A DNA stretch of 64,000 bases. Source: Dipteris shenzhenensis. Taxonomy: Eukaryota > Polypodiophyta > Polypodiopsida > Gleicheniales. The stretch lies in the NCBI GenBank assembly GCA_047967505.1, contig CM106541.1; one strand, 5' to 3'. A program made the translations under genes and the position numbers. Shown here in pieces: positions 14,007-25,535 of this stretch (positions within the stretch are counted from its first letter, which is position 1; the number at the start of each line of letters is the position of its first letter). Below the pieces are notes generated by a model, which was not told the origin of the DNA, searched no databases, and saw nothing but the letters and a program-made list of their open reading frames with translations.

Positions 14007-14097
14007 TAAAGAGATTTTAAGGTCCCACCTTGAGAGGGTCTGTAACCTGTCGTAGACGGGTCATGCTACTTGAAGTAGAAAATCATGGAAGCTAATT
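13943..14097 (-). mobile_element. Short retroposed insertion flanked by a 24 bp target-site duplication (SINE-like)
   Basis: A 24 bp sequence ending GGAAGCTAATT is present at 13943-13966 and again at 14074-14097 with one mismatch. Between the copies lie a (TC)19 run (13967-14004) and about 69 bp of unique sequence. Direct repeats of this length around a segment with a simple-sequence end are typical of target-primed retrotransposition. Read on the minus strand, the insert would carry a (GA)n tail. The body is too short for a LINE open frame and no clear pol III box was found, so SINE or truncated LINE cannot be separated. It ends about 38 bp before the start codon of the next gene. Confidence 0.55.
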
Positions 14098-14134
14098 GGG
14101 AGGGCCAAGAGAGGAAGAGAAGAGAGAGAGAGCC

Positions 14135-16604
14135 ATGATGGAAGTGGTGGTGGCAAGCTTTTATCTCCCCCCTACAACAACTATACATACCACACCTCTA
14201 TTGCTGTGCATGTGCAATCCCAGAAAGAAACAACAATTCCCTTCTCAGCTTTCTATTCCCTCTAAACCTCTCCCTTCACAGCTCCCATCCTCCCACCACA
14301 GATTCTTCACATTCCCCCTGGCCGTTGTTCTTGGCTTGGCTCTCGTCATTCAGCCCGCCCTCCCGCCCCCTCTCGCCTTCGATTGGTTTGGCGCTCCCCC
14401 TTCTATCGAAAAAGATCCTGTCGAGCCTTTCACACTCTACGGCAGCATTTTGTAGGTGCCCAAATGCGTACTTGCCGTTCCCGGTCTTGTAACCCTGCTA
14501 AATACTGGAATAAGTAATGTTGGTTAGCTTTGCTTAGCTTCTTGCTTTTTATAGCTCATGCTCGTGTGAGTGTGTGGATAGGTGCACGGGTCAGGGTATA
14601 TATATGCACATCGGTATACATGCACCACTGTGTGCTGATAGAGTGAAGAGGATGTAGTAGTCTCTAGTCCCTGCTATGTATGATGGAGTTGGTAATTTGA
14701 TATCATAAGGTTTCTAACATGCACCTTTTTTTGTTACTTTTACATGAACAATATAGGTATAGTCCCAGCTTTTTCGAGATATTGATGCTAGCATGCTTGC
14801 ATAATTTTAATGTGTAATGGAATGTCCATGGGGCTTCTGTCACTAACAATCCTTATATTTTTCTTGGCAGCAAAAAATACTTTATAGAGAAGATAGTTGA
14901 TGGAAAGGTGGTTTCAAGGAAAAGGGGTTTCACTTCAACAGCCTGGTGGAGTCCTATTCTTTCCCTGCAGTTTCCTGTGCTTTATTTTTTGACCTTGACT
15001 AGCTACCTTCCTCTCTGGCAAGCTTCTTCGGTCAGGTTGCTTTATCAAGCTATTTTCATACCAATCCCTTTTATTAGAGGGTTGGCTTTGTTATGCGGTC
15101 ATTTTCATCGGGACTACCTAGACTTTTGCTAAAGACATCGAAAGAAAGAACAGAAACTCTTTGTGCTTCTTTCCCATCCTTTCTTCAAACAGTCTACGCT
15201 ATAATGAGCCTTTTGCAGAAAGGATATTGGATTAGATAATCGTTTACTAATATTAGCGGATTATGCATGCAGTGTGAATGCTTTGGATGCTGACAAGGAG
15301 ACCCCTGAGCTGCAGGGGGTTCCAGCTGGTTTGAAGGTTAGCTGAATCTGTATTGGCTGTATGACGTTACCATCCAGAAGTTGCTTTTTAGAGCAGTGTT
15401 TGAAAGCTTTCTTGTTTGATCAGGTAGTGATCATAGGAGAACCTGCCTGTTCAAAGAGCGAAGGGCTCACGAGGGAAGAGACTTGCATGCCTTCTTGTAA
15501 GAGTGCATGCACTCGAGCCGTTTCTCGGCACTTGGTGCAAGTTACGGAAGAAACAGGTTATGTGCTTGATACAAATGACAAAGGAAAGGTGGTGAATTCA
15601 TGTAGCAATCAGTGTGAAAACGAGTGTAAGTCCTCAACATTGAACCCTGTTGCACTTCTGTTTCCTTCCTAACATTTCAAATTCTGAATTTTTTTTTTTT
15701 TTGCAAAGAAAATTTGTTCAATCATTATTGTAAGTGGGCGAAGTTTAAAGATGTCGGTAGTTTTGTTCAGAATTGAGTGTCCACTAGGGTATGACGGGGT
15801 TGAATTTGCAATGATGCCTATTGACTGAGTTCCAGATTCGGTGGGGCAAATTTTTTAGAAGTATAATGGCTCTGCTAGGTATGCCTCAGGTAAAGAGGTT
15901 CATAATGCCATTGCATTGTATATATTATCTTTTTTTATGTCTCTCAACGTATTGAATGTTCTCTGAGATGGGTATTTCTTGTTTCCATTACTTTTACAAG
16001 AACACAGTTTTTGTATAGAACTAAGGCAAGCTTGTTTCTAATGAGGATCAGGTTGACGCCGTCCTGCGTCTCCCTTTGTAGGGATTTGTTTTATAGTAAC
16101 CTTGACAAGGACAAATTGCTAGGGTATCTTACGACCTCTTTGACTACCTGTCAAAGCCTGAACAAAGGCTGTTCTATTTGTAGCAGTTCTTCCTCCCTGC
16201 ATTTTTAAAACTGTTTTTGGCTTTGAATCTGGAGCAACTCTAGAGGGTTCTAAATGTGTTTTGCTCTGATGAGCTGAAAGCCTTTTGAAGGATTTGACTG
16301 GTTTAATAGAAAACTCTGTGATGAGTCTGTGTATTGACAATTCTGTATGATTGAATAGTGTACCTTTGTCCTCTGGTAATACTTATCCCAGAAACAGTTA
16401 GTTTACTACATAATTGTTTTGTCTTTTGTCCATTATTTCCTCCCTGCATTTGATAATAATAGGTTTTTAAAATGTTTCTCGATCATACTTTGTCAGGGTC
16501 TTTCTGTTGTCAGCACTTTTAAACAGTTTCTGAATTTGTTTGTTCTAGGTTTGAAGCCAGGAAAGACCACGTCTTTTATCTATCCATTCCGGCCGAGCAA
16601 ATGA
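14135..16604 (+). CDS. Five-exon gene for a predicted chloroplast (thylakoid-targeted) Cys-rich protein, 237 aa
   Basis: Exons: 14135-14451, 14871-14945, 15273-15336, 15424-15625, 16549-16604. All introns have GT-AG ends, all phases agree, and the coding sum is 714 nt. The start is one of two adjacent ATGs (14135, 14138). Residues 1-58 are rich in Ser, Pro and Thr and poor in acidic residues, like a chloroplast transit peptide. A hydrophobic stretch follows at about 60-80 (FPLAVVLGLALVIQPALPPPLAF), like a lumen-targeting signal or membrane anchor. The mature part begins near DWFG and holds EPFTLYGSIFKKYFIEK, VDGKVVSRKRGF and two Cys clusters with four-residue spacing, CMPSCKSAC and CSNQCENEC, plus two single Cys. 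This arrangement suggests disulfides or metal binding, but that is inference. The overall layout resembles a conserved plant chloroplast protein whose name I cannot recall with certainty. No premature stops; likely functional. Confidence 0.85.
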
Positions 16605-19600
16605 GTTAAGGTTATCAAATGGTATTCCACAACCTTGGCAACAATCATATGTCTCTGTCTTACTTAAGACATCATTTACTGACTTACGGTGGCTATTGAC
16701 TAGAGGGCAGTAATCCTTCAAGCTATGCATTTTCTTTGCATGCGGTAAGGGGTCTCTGAGATGTATGGACCTAAGTGCTACAGGACTGCAGTATACTCTT
16801 GTCAGGGGAGTACGACCTTCATGTTTCTTAGACTTAGAATGCTCTTCAGGTCTGTTTGAGATAAATGCTTTAATATCAAGCACGTAAAAGTGTAAACGAT
16901 GTCAGAGGTAATGCAAGACTGTGATGCCAATTGTACATCCTTCAAAGCAGTACCCAGAGGTACCTTTCGCAAATGGGACACACAAAATGGGATCCAGGAA
17001 TGAACTATGAGTTTGGTAGGCATCCCAAAGAATGTGGCATGGGGAAATCTTTATTGATATGGTTTATCTGCTATTTGTATTCAGCTTTACAGATTTGTAT
17101 GTCTGGATTTGTCTGCATTATTCATCTTTCTTGGCCTTAGAATGCTCTTGGAGGTCCGTTTGAAGTGAATGTTTCACACAATTTGTTTTAGTGTCTTGCA
17201 TGGATGGTATGTATAAAGCAATTGAATTTTTATCAGGATGCATTATACAAATGTTGGCATTGATGTCTTTATGTTGCTCTTCGAATGCGTGAACATCCTT
17301 TATTCAGATTTGCTCTGCCATCCATGTCACACACTGCAATTATTTAGAACGGTGAATTGTACTCACAATTAGGTGACCTTTGTTAGGATCAAGTCGTAGA
17401 TATTGTTTCTGCAAAACAGATATCTTGTAGGATGTTGACATGGCAGAGTCAAAGGTTTGAAGCTTTGTGCTGCGTCAATCTTTGGAGGACATACTTCTAA
17501 AGCTTTTTGTAACACAGAGAATTGTGATTTTTTAGTTCTCCCCATTGTGTTTTAAGATGCCATCCTATCTTCATGTCCTGTAACATACATTGACATATTT
17601 CTTTTGTCTTCGTTCTTGAAATATGGTGCATAGCTGAGAGGGACCGCTGGGGGGAGGGGGGGGGGGATTGAAACAGGGTCTATTAGGGTTTAGACAACAT
17701 GTGAGATAAAGGGGGGTGGGCCAAAGAGGGTCCGTGAGCATAGTAATATGTTTTGGGACAGCCCGAAACGTTTCAATTTGCCTTGATTTTGGGAAATCTG
17801 GTGTTGCGTTGCATTTTTGCCGCCCATATGCTGAAATCGACCCTCAGCTTGTACATTTGCCTCGCCCATCCAAGTGCAGTGGGCCCTAAGCAGCTTGTCA
17901 CTTTTCTTGACCTTAGCGTGGTCTTCCAAAGTTGGGCTTATTAGTCCAATTTATGTGTTTCTACCTAGTACCCTTCAAAGTGTGCCCATTGCCATGCTAA
18001 ATTCCATGTAGCTTGTAGGGTCTTGACGCTTGTTGCACATTGTAGGTTGCAAATCGCTTTGTATTTCTAGATTCCACGCAGCTCGCACATTGCAAGATGG
18101 CCCCTACCTTATAACTAGGCGGAGTTCAAGTAGGGGGAAAAGAAAAGGTAAGAACATATGGAGGGAGAACGAAGCACTAATAACCAAATGCAATCCTTGC
18201 CTTGATGATAAGTACTTAATAGGGTGGATCATAGCGAGACTGAAGAAGTCCATTAAGAAGGAAGTGAAGAATGTAAGCAACTATAAAAGTTGCAGTGATG
18301 CTCATGATGGCATATCTAGTCATTGTGACAATAGGAAGCAAAACAAACAAGTGAGTACAAGTACTCGCGAGCACATCCTTCAAATTGGTTTTGTTAAAAA
18401 AAAACAATTGTCAAGATGAATAAATGATTAATTTGCAACACTTGTGATGTAAGCCTGTGTATAGGAAAGTTTGAATGATTTGTAAACTTCGTGTGTGTGT
18501 GTGTGTGTGTGAAAGAGAGAGAGAGAGTTCTGAAAAAAAGAGTGTGTGAGTGAGTGTGTGAGAGAGAAAGAACCAAAATAGAAGGGGGCACAAGGCAACA
18601 AAGTCTGTGGGACACTTTTTAATATAAGTGTACCTAGAGCGTTGCTTTGAAGGCAGTGCTAACAAAGTGAAGATCATAGGATATGATGTCGACCATTGAA
18701 CAAAAGCTAAGAGTGTCCTTACCCACGATACTGACATATCCAAGAATGTATGATGTTCTTAATGCATGACCAATCACACATCAAATGAGTGCTCGATACT
18801 ACTAGCTAGACTTAGTCGAGAAAGGAACTAGCCAATAAGGCTATAGTGATCTTCATGGTCGTGATTTAACACTTAAATTTATAACATGAGGGTTACGTAA
18901 TCCAAAGCTTAGCTATATTAACAAGCACCAATTTTGGTGGACATGCAACCCATATGTGCCAAATGCACTAGTGCCAAGGTTGAATCCCATCCTTGCAAAG
19001 AACTCAACTATTAAGAAATCCTAATCCTCCATGATATTCTGAGCTTCAAATCTCACTCAATAGCATTCCCATTATAATAGATCCAACTAGATGAATTTGA
19101 ACCACATTATGAATTTGAGGCAAAGCACCACATGAAGGGTAGAAGGTCTTATCCTAGTGCATGCTAATCAAGTCAAACCAACTACACCCATCAAGTGTTT
19201 TGGATGTCACTGAATAGTTAAATGCCTTCATATAGGAACGTGAACACATTATGTGTGTGTAGGGATATGGATTTATGCATGCATGCATGGATATGTCCAC
19301 ACTAAGAGACAAATCTCAGTCTCACCTCAATAATTGAATGAAGCAAGCATTGAAAGTTAGAGTGTTGCGACCCAAAGTGTACAACTTGTATTGACAATAA
19401 GTCAAAAGCATGTGGCTATGCAAAAAGCACAACTCAAAATGCAAATGACCCAGTAAAAGACCACGTGCTCTTTGATTTGGTAATGGTAAGGCTTCAACAC
19501 CCAGATAGTGCAAAAAGGTAGAAGGTGATGCATATCCTAATGCATATCAAGCATTAAGATAATGGGCAAAAAGAATAAAGAACAATTTGAGGCAACTAGG

Positions 19601-20169
19601 AAAACAAGGGTCAATTCTAGGTAGTCGATGTTGCTAAGCATACAAATAATAATTCAATCCCCATATGGAACCCCATATACCATAGCGCCAATTGTTAGGT
19701 GCTACCTTAGCTAGTTTGATTCGTTCCCCAATAATAATCCCAATTGGAATCCTACTAAAAAACGCCCCCACAATGTGGGAAAGCTTGAAGGGATGGATTG
19801 AATCTATAGGAAGTCTCCCATAACTACGATAAGGCGCTAATGATAATCCTATGAAATTTTGTGATAGGGATGACATTTGACATGCGGCCATCCCTCAGGA
19901 GCATAAAGCGCATGGTGCACAGCTTAGCAAAAGAGCTTTGTGATGAATGGGGGCTTACTACATGGTCCGATTCAACATAAAACTTGCCAACCATGCCAAA
20001 ACAAAAATGCTTGGAAATTGTAGGCTATGTCTCGACCAAGATTGCTAGAGTTAGGTTTATCTTGCAATGTACCGTACTCAAAGGATTGATGGCATACCAA
20101 ATATTATTTGGGTTGACGAGAAGCATCAATACTCCACGAATGAAGATATAGAAAAATAATTGGATGCAA
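16605..20169. other. Downstream flank and gene-poor sequence
   Basis: The first part probably carries the 3' UTR of the preceding gene; no clear polyadenylation signal was fixed. A G-rich run (about 17651-17667) lies near 17.65 kb. Open frames at 18030-18419 plus and 19634-19891 minus show no recognisable family. Nothing else is supported. Confidence 0.35.
18490..18570. repeat. (GT)n-(GA)n compound microsatellite
   Basis: A (GT)n run is followed by GAAAGAGAGAGAGAGAG and a second GT/GA block after a short spacer. The long minus-strand translations here are low-complexity and are not genes. Confidence 0.9.
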
Positions 20170-21070
20170 ATTTTTTTAATGAAATCAAACACCTTTTTCA
20201 TTGTTCCTAAAAAGGAATAAGAGACTAAGAATATGCATGATTCTAAAAAATGTGAATGCTACCATGATTAGAGATCATTATCCATACCACCCTAATAGAA
20301 ACAAATTTGGCATGTCAATAGTTTATAACTGCCTTGGATGGGACTTGATGGATACAATCAAGTGCAAATTTCACCAAAAGATAATCTAAGATGTCATTTG
20401 CAATAAAAAGCAAAACTTTTGAATATTTGGACTATGCAATGCCTCAAACACTAAGTAATGTACACAACCTTCAAGACATTTCTCAAAAAGTTTCTACAAG
20501 TCTTCCTAGATGACTTATGAGTGGATCACTTTCAAATATTGATAAAATGTAGAGACAATGAAATGTCCTCAAATCCTTTAAAATATCAATCCTACAAGGG
20601 GTGGTCTTGGGACATAGTCTCCAAACATGGAATTACTACCTCGTTTGAATGAGAAGGGTGTACAAGTGTTCATGGCCAGTGCAAGATATTATGAAATATC
20701 ATCGTCATGTTTTGCCATGATTAAAAGACACTATACAAGCTATTAGTGGAATTAACATGGACAAAAGAATGTGAGTGGGCATGTGAAACCCTAAAATGGA
20801 GAGTGATCACACCCTCATACTAATAGCTACAAACTAGGACATTTTCATGTGCATACTCATGATTCCAAATATGCAATAGGGAGTGTATTGTGTCAACTTG
20901 GCGAGTACAAGAAAGACTACCTATTCTACCTTGCTAGCAAGTAGTTGAATGATGCATAAAGTCAACTATACCACAGAAACACTAGCAATGGTCTATAGTG
21001 TGAAGAAATTTAAAATTATCTATTAGCTATTGCCTTTGTATTTTGCATTGACCATCAAACATGAAACCCT
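20170..21070 (+). pseudogene. Ty3/gypsy reverse transcriptase-RNase H relic, interrupted by a copia insertion
   Basis: Translation near 20200 gives KRNKRLRICMILKNVNAT then RDHYPYHP, matching the family pattern P-K-K-[NDG]-x-L-R-[IVM]-C-x-D-[FY]-x-x-[LV]-N with the catalytic Asp lost (ICMIL instead of C-x-D-F/Y). Further on, in shifting frames, there is a VFLDDL remnant of the Y/F-x-D-D motif near 20500. RNase H-like pieces follow: TKECEWACETLKW near 20770 and a segment like H-V-H-T-x-D-S-K-Y-A-I-G near 20850. Numerous stops and frameshifts mark it as dead. The order RT then RNase H fits Ty3/gypsy pol. The relic stops abruptly at the left end of the copia element at 21071. The flank to the right of that element starts at the duplicated ACCCT and may be its continuation, but no integrase could be read there. 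Confidence 0.65.
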
Positions 21071-21238
21071 TGACAAAATATGAACAGGGGAGAGGAGAAG
21101 AGTGGAGATGAGGAGAGACGGCACAGCTAGAGAGCATAGAATATATATAAACCCATTTAGGGTTAGGTCTAGGGGATCTAACCCTTTCCTTTATAGCACT
21201 CTATTGGGTTAGTGCTATGCACATATGATCACATGATG
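21071..21238 (-). repeat. 3' LTR of the copia element, truncated
   Basis: About 168 bp aligned with the 257 bp right LTR. It lacks the terminal TGTTGAGAG part at its inner side and a roughly 43 bp internal segment. It contains GGGGATCTAACCCTTTCC, shared with the other copy. Confidence 0.8.
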
Positions 21239-21247
21239 GTGCTATGA

Positions 21248-22419
21248 TTAGTTATCACAGTATATTGTTGTTGGCTTTGACTCATCAAAGTAATCTGTTT
21301 CTGACAATAGTCTTCTGAGCCATATAGCCTCACATGCACCTGTAGTGAGTGCTCTATATTCTGCTTCAGTCGAAGACAAAGAAACAGTTGGCTGTTTGTT
21401 TGACAACCATGATATAGCACCTTGACCAAGGAAAAATGCATATCCCTGTGTTGATCTCCTGATCTCATGATCTTTGGCATAGTCACTGTCACAGTATCCA
21501 CGCAACCGTGGATGACTTCCTATGTATTCTATCCCAAACTGTCTTGTACCTCTGATGTATCTCAAGACTCTTTTGGCTGCATTCCAGTAAGACTGTTTTG
21601 GATTTGCCATAAACTATGCTAGTGAGCTTACTGCATATCAAATATCTGGCCGAGTGATAGTCAGATATATAAGAGATCGGATGAGCTGCCTGTAGTACCT
21701 GTCATTGACTGTAGGCTTTTCTAAATCTTTTGTAAGTTTTAAACTCTATTCCATGGGAGTGGTTGCAATCTTGCAATCTGCCATATGAAACTTCTTCAAG
21801 AGACTGTCAACATACTTGAGTTGACTCATGAATGTGCTATCTGAATCTCTCCAGAACTCAATTCCAAGACAATAGTGCATAAGTCCAAAATCTTTCATGT
21901 CAAACTCTGTAAATAAGTCTTGGTTTAGTTTTTTGATGAAGCTATCCTTTCTTCCTGTCACAATTAGATCATCTACGTACAAAAGTGCAATAGTAATGTC
22001 TTCCCCTTGAACTTTGTAGTAGAGAGTATGATCTGCATTGGATTTCATGTATCCCAGATCAACAAAATACTTGTCGATTCTGCTATACCAACTTCTGGGT
22101 GCTTGCTTTAAGCCGTAGAGACTCTTCTTGAGATGGCAAACCTTATTCTCCTTTCCTGGTTCAACATAACTTGCTGGTTGTTGCATGTAGACTTTCTCAT
22201 CTAGATAACCATTGAGAAATGCATTCTTGACATCGAGTTGATACACATTCCATCTGCTGAGTGTCGCTAGTGATATCAAGAATTGTATGGAATCCATCTT
22301 TGCTACTGGAGTATAAGTCTCATCATAGTCCTGACCATATTGTTGTGCAAATCCTTTTGCAACTAGTTTGGCTTTGTATCTTTGAATATTGCCATCTGGA
22401 TTGTACTTCACTTTGTATA
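21248..22419 (-). pseudogene. Copia pol fragment: reverse transcriptase and N-terminal RNase H
   Basis: Read on the minus strand, one frame runs from YKVKYNPDGNIQRYKAKLV to TTIYCDN with three in-frame stops near 21740, 21640 and 21615. RT landmarks in order: KAKLVAKGFAQ, DETYTPVAK, YQLDVKNAFLNG, LKKSLYGLKQAPR and the active site LLYVDD at about 21968-21979, which is intact. RNase H landmarks are RGYCDSDYA, STQGYAFFLG and STEAEYRAL. The order (RNase H after RT, with YVDD) is that of Ty1/copia. The upstream end is cut at 22420 by a plus-strand LTR, removing integrase and the RT start. The downstream end stops at CDN, short of the final RNase H segment. Not functional. Confidence 0.93.
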
Positions 22420-22580
22420 TGTTAGGGTAAAGGGTAGTGTGCCCGCCCACTTGTACAGTGCCCATGTATAATCATATATATATGATAAGAGGAATAAGTT
22501 GGAGTAGCTTTTGCTCCACCATTTCTGGTGTCTCCTTATCCCCTTGTGTGTGCTCTCCTCTCCCACAACTGGTATCAGAG
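22420..22580 (+). mobile_element. LTR (148 bp) and primer-binding site of a second copia-type element, plus strand
   Basis: A segment beginning TGTTAGGGTAAAGGG at 22420 and ending CTCCCACA at 22567 is followed, after AC, by TGGTATCAGAG at 22570-22580. That is a TG...CA LTR with a plant initiator-Met-tRNA primer site, oriented opposite to the surrounding pol. It interrupts the pol frame exactly at its first base. No second LTR was found to the right, so the inner element is truncated or its 3' part has diverged. Confidence 0.75.
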
Positions 22581-24938
22581 TTGTGGTGCTCGATCCGAGG
22601 GAGAGCAAGGAGTCTGGAGCTTGGTCTCTTTCCTGAGCACGAGTATTCTAATTAGGATTCGTGGGAGGAGCATTCGAGCTGGTTTTGTGCTTCGGGCCAG
22701 GGTTCATGGATGTGGCACATGGAGCTTGCAGCTACGGAGCTTGAGCTGGAGAGAGTGTGAAGCGAGGCCAAAATTAGATGCCGAGTCAGTCTCCTCCTCC
22801 TAGTGTACAAACCTGTCTCTGTCCTCTCGTCGTCGATCTGCTATTTCATTGCAGCAGAAGTAAGGATCCGGATGTTGGAGTGAGCAACTTGGTGCAGTTG
22901 GACAACAGTGAGTCAACCAAGGAGCTATGAAGGTTGTCGAACGTGGATTGAGAATCACGATTGACCTCCGCTAGTGTTCAATATTGTGGCATTTCAGAGG
23001 TGATGCTGAATGCGGAGGCAAGCTCGGGGGATATGAGACACTGCGACAGAAGCGTGAGATCTCCTGGGGATGGCAGCCCCTCCTCCCATTCTCTGACTCT
23101 GTCGTCAGAACTTCAAAGGCACGGGCAGCAGCACGAGAAACTTAACAAAGGAAGAGGCGTTGCAGGAAGCATCAGTTGATGCGGTTGCTGTTACTTGGAG
23201 AGATGGAATCGGGGCGAAGGTGGAACTACAGGCTTTTGGGCTAGGCGCGTACAAGCTGAGGGGTGCACTGTGGAAGTGTCATATCTTCCTTTCCTGAGAG
23301 GCAGTGCTTTGATGCTTTGGGCATACATTCCACAGTCGAGTGGGATGACTAAGTAGCTGGTATTTGTGGCAGTTCAGCACCACGTCACACCACCATTAGA
23401 TGTCCCCTGTTTCACTGCCATTGCTGCAGACGTTGCCAGTTGTTTGAGATAAGGTTATTAGTAACCTTAATAACCTTAATGATTAAATCATTAAGTGTTT
23501 ACTTCTAAGCCATGGCTCACTCGGAGAAGCACGTTCCTTGTGCCTAACGCCTCTTGGAGCCTTCTTCACGCATGGTAAAGCTTCGTGGTCAAATCAATGC
23601 ATTTGAGGCATATTGCCTATCTTTCTGGTGCTTATGTCCATGTTGGACACCTAGATAGGTAGTATTTTCTGTGATTGGCTTGGCTCGGGGGTATGGTTAG
23701 GCACCTCGAGCCACAGTAGGCCGGCATTGAGACTCACCAGTTAAGGAGTGCTCACTGCAGGAGGCCCTTGATCAGAGGCTTGTGGCTTGAGCTGGGGTTG
23801 TGCCACGTGTCAATGTTTTTGACCAACCCTTGGTGATAAGGTTGGGTAACCTTGGGGATAAGACGAAGGCCACGTGTTAGGCACTGGAATCTTGACGATT
23901 ATGATAGAATCTCTAAGATTCCATTGTCGTTGCTTCCTACTGGGACATGCACTCTGTGGCCTTTGGCTTGGAGTAGCGTCACTTGATGTGCCACCCGTGG
24001 ATGTTGGAGAAACATTTGATGAGCTGAAGGTCATAGCGACGTCCGTGTGCTGAAGGTCGACGGAGTGGTGCATTGGCCTCTTGTGGATAGCGTAGCTGGA
24101 GTAGAGTGCTAGGCAGACGGGTGCTGGAGAGGCAATGGCCTTAGAGCCTTGTATAGTAGCGCTAGCCCGTGAGTCTGGTTAGAGTAGCTACGATCGTGTG
24201 AGCTACATGTGTTGGGGCACTCGTTATCGATTTGGCAATTTAGTTGGAGAGGCAGGTTGTTCGGAGCATTTGAGAAGCTATGTGCTACCCGTGAGAGATG
24301 GTGATTGTGGGCTTTGGAGCGTCAAGGGTGCTTGCTGGTTATTTGCTCGTCATTTGGAGACATAGCACTAGAGCTTGGAAGGCCTTGCAAAGAGCATTGA
24401 TTAGGCGTCGTTGACAGTGAGCTGCAACTTGGGGGTTGATGAAGCTTTGGTCAGATGGGGAGAGCGCTTTGTTGCTAGGGACCTTTGTAGTCCACATGTT
24501 GATGATGTAGATAGGATGTCACTTTGTAGTAGTTGATGGAGGCTGTGAAGCCTTGACTAAGCCTTGATGTGGAGCTTGCCTATTGCTCCGAAGCTTGTCT
24601 ACTGGTTCTGAGAGGAATCCAACTGAAACTTGAAATTTGTTGAGGAGAAATAAGGAATCTTTCTCTCTCACACAATACCACTGCACTTTGAAGAATAGTC
24701 TCTCTCTCCCTATAGAGCAAACAATTTTCTCAACAGAGATATGACTTCTCTCTCACATTGAATCTCACAAGGCAAAGAAGTGAAGAGTCGCTCCCTATCT
24801 CTCACACTCAATATTGGACGAAAATTTTCTCTCAATTCTCTCAATGGAAGAGAATCCTCACGATCACTCAAGAACACTCTCGATCTCTCGATCACTCTCT
24901 CTCTCAAGAATCGCAATGCCTCAGCAAAAGGCAAGGGA
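22581..24938. other. Internal non-coding part of the nested copia elements
   Basis: About 2.3 kb without recognisable gag, protease or integrase on either strand. The left portion is likely the leader of the plus-strand inner element. The right portion (about 24600-24938, rich in CTCTC) is likely the leader of the outer minus-strand element. The boundary between them is not visible. A minus-strand open frame at 23810-24073 is unrecognised. Confidence 0.4.
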
Positions 24939-24950
24939 GCTCTGATACCA
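24939..24950 (-). promoter_or_regulatory. tRNA primer-binding site of the copia element
   Basis: GCTCTGATACCA on the plus strand is TGGTATCAGAGC on the minus strand, complementary to the 3' end of plant initiator Met tRNA. It lies immediately inside the 5' LTR. Confidence 0.9.
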
Positions 24951-25207
24951 TGACAAAATATGAAGAGGGGAGAGGAGAAGAGTGGAGATGAGGAGAGAGG
25001 GCATAGCTAGAGAGCACACCACAAATAACTAACTGTACACTAGATTTAGTTGAAAAAGTAAAATATATACAAACCCATTTAGGGTTAGGGTTAGGGGATC
25101 TAACCCTTTCCTTTATAGCACTCTCTTGGGTTAGTGCTATGCACATATGATCACATGATGGTGCTATGCACACGTGATCACATGATGTTGAGCGTGAACT
25201 CTCAACA
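24951..25207 (-). repeat. 5' LTR of the copia element, 257 bp
   Basis: Starts TG and ends CA. It contains two to three telomere-like TTAGGG units near 25080 and a TATAAAG box on the minus strand near 25110. It directly abuts the primer-binding site at its left edge. Confidence 0.85.
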
Positions 25208-25463
25208 ACCCTCTCAATTTGCAAAAATACATAGATATTCCAAATTGGAATGGTCACATGTGAGTGATAGCCCTAATTTAGTTCTAAAAAACAATGCCAC
25301 ATTTAGTCAAACATTGGCAATAATCCTTGAAGTAGGTCTCATAATCAATCAACATCTACCCCCACTCAGCTTTAGTCCAAATAACAAGATAGATGCTGAG
25401 AGTACAAGTCCTACTTCCAAGACTCATATTATTTGAAGGAAAATACATATGCCAATTTGAAAG

Positions 25464-25535
25464 AATGGTTAACACAAGACTTGCGCATACAAATCAAGGA
25501 ATGGTTAACATAGGTTTTGTGCATACAAATCAAAG
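25464..25535. repeat. Two-copy tandem repeat, 36 bp unit
   Basis: AATGGTTAACA and GCATACAAATCAA recur 36 bp apart (25464 and 25500). Because 36 is a multiple of three, the translated repeat MVN-x4-HTNQ stays in frame. Confidence 0.85.

Larger units (their letters stand above)
21071..25207 (-). mobile_element. Ty1/copia LTR retrotransposon, minus strand, internally deleted and carrying a second LTR
   Basis: Both ends are clear. Direct repeats begin TGACAAAATATGA at 21071 and at 24951, and the right copy ends CTCAACA at 25207. The 5 bp ACCCT occurs immediately outside each end (21066-21070 and 25208-25212), a target-site duplication. The primer-binding site next to the right LTR (GCTCTGATACCA, reading TGGTATCAGAGC on the minus strand) sets the orientation, so the 5' LTR is on the right. 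The coding part is reduced to RT plus part of RNase H. Gag, protease and integrase are not found. RNase H ends at the CDN motif and is joined directly to the middle of the left LTR, so a deletion removed the pol 3' end, the polypurine tract and the start of the 3' LTR. The element sits in a Ty3/gypsy relic and is therefore younger than it. Confidence 0.85.

Noticed and set aside
18030-18743. Open frames on both strands near the (GT)n/(GA)n microsatellite
   Set aside because: The minus-strand ones are SHTHTH/SLSLS low-complexity; the plus-strand one is basic and unrecognised, with no splice or homology support.
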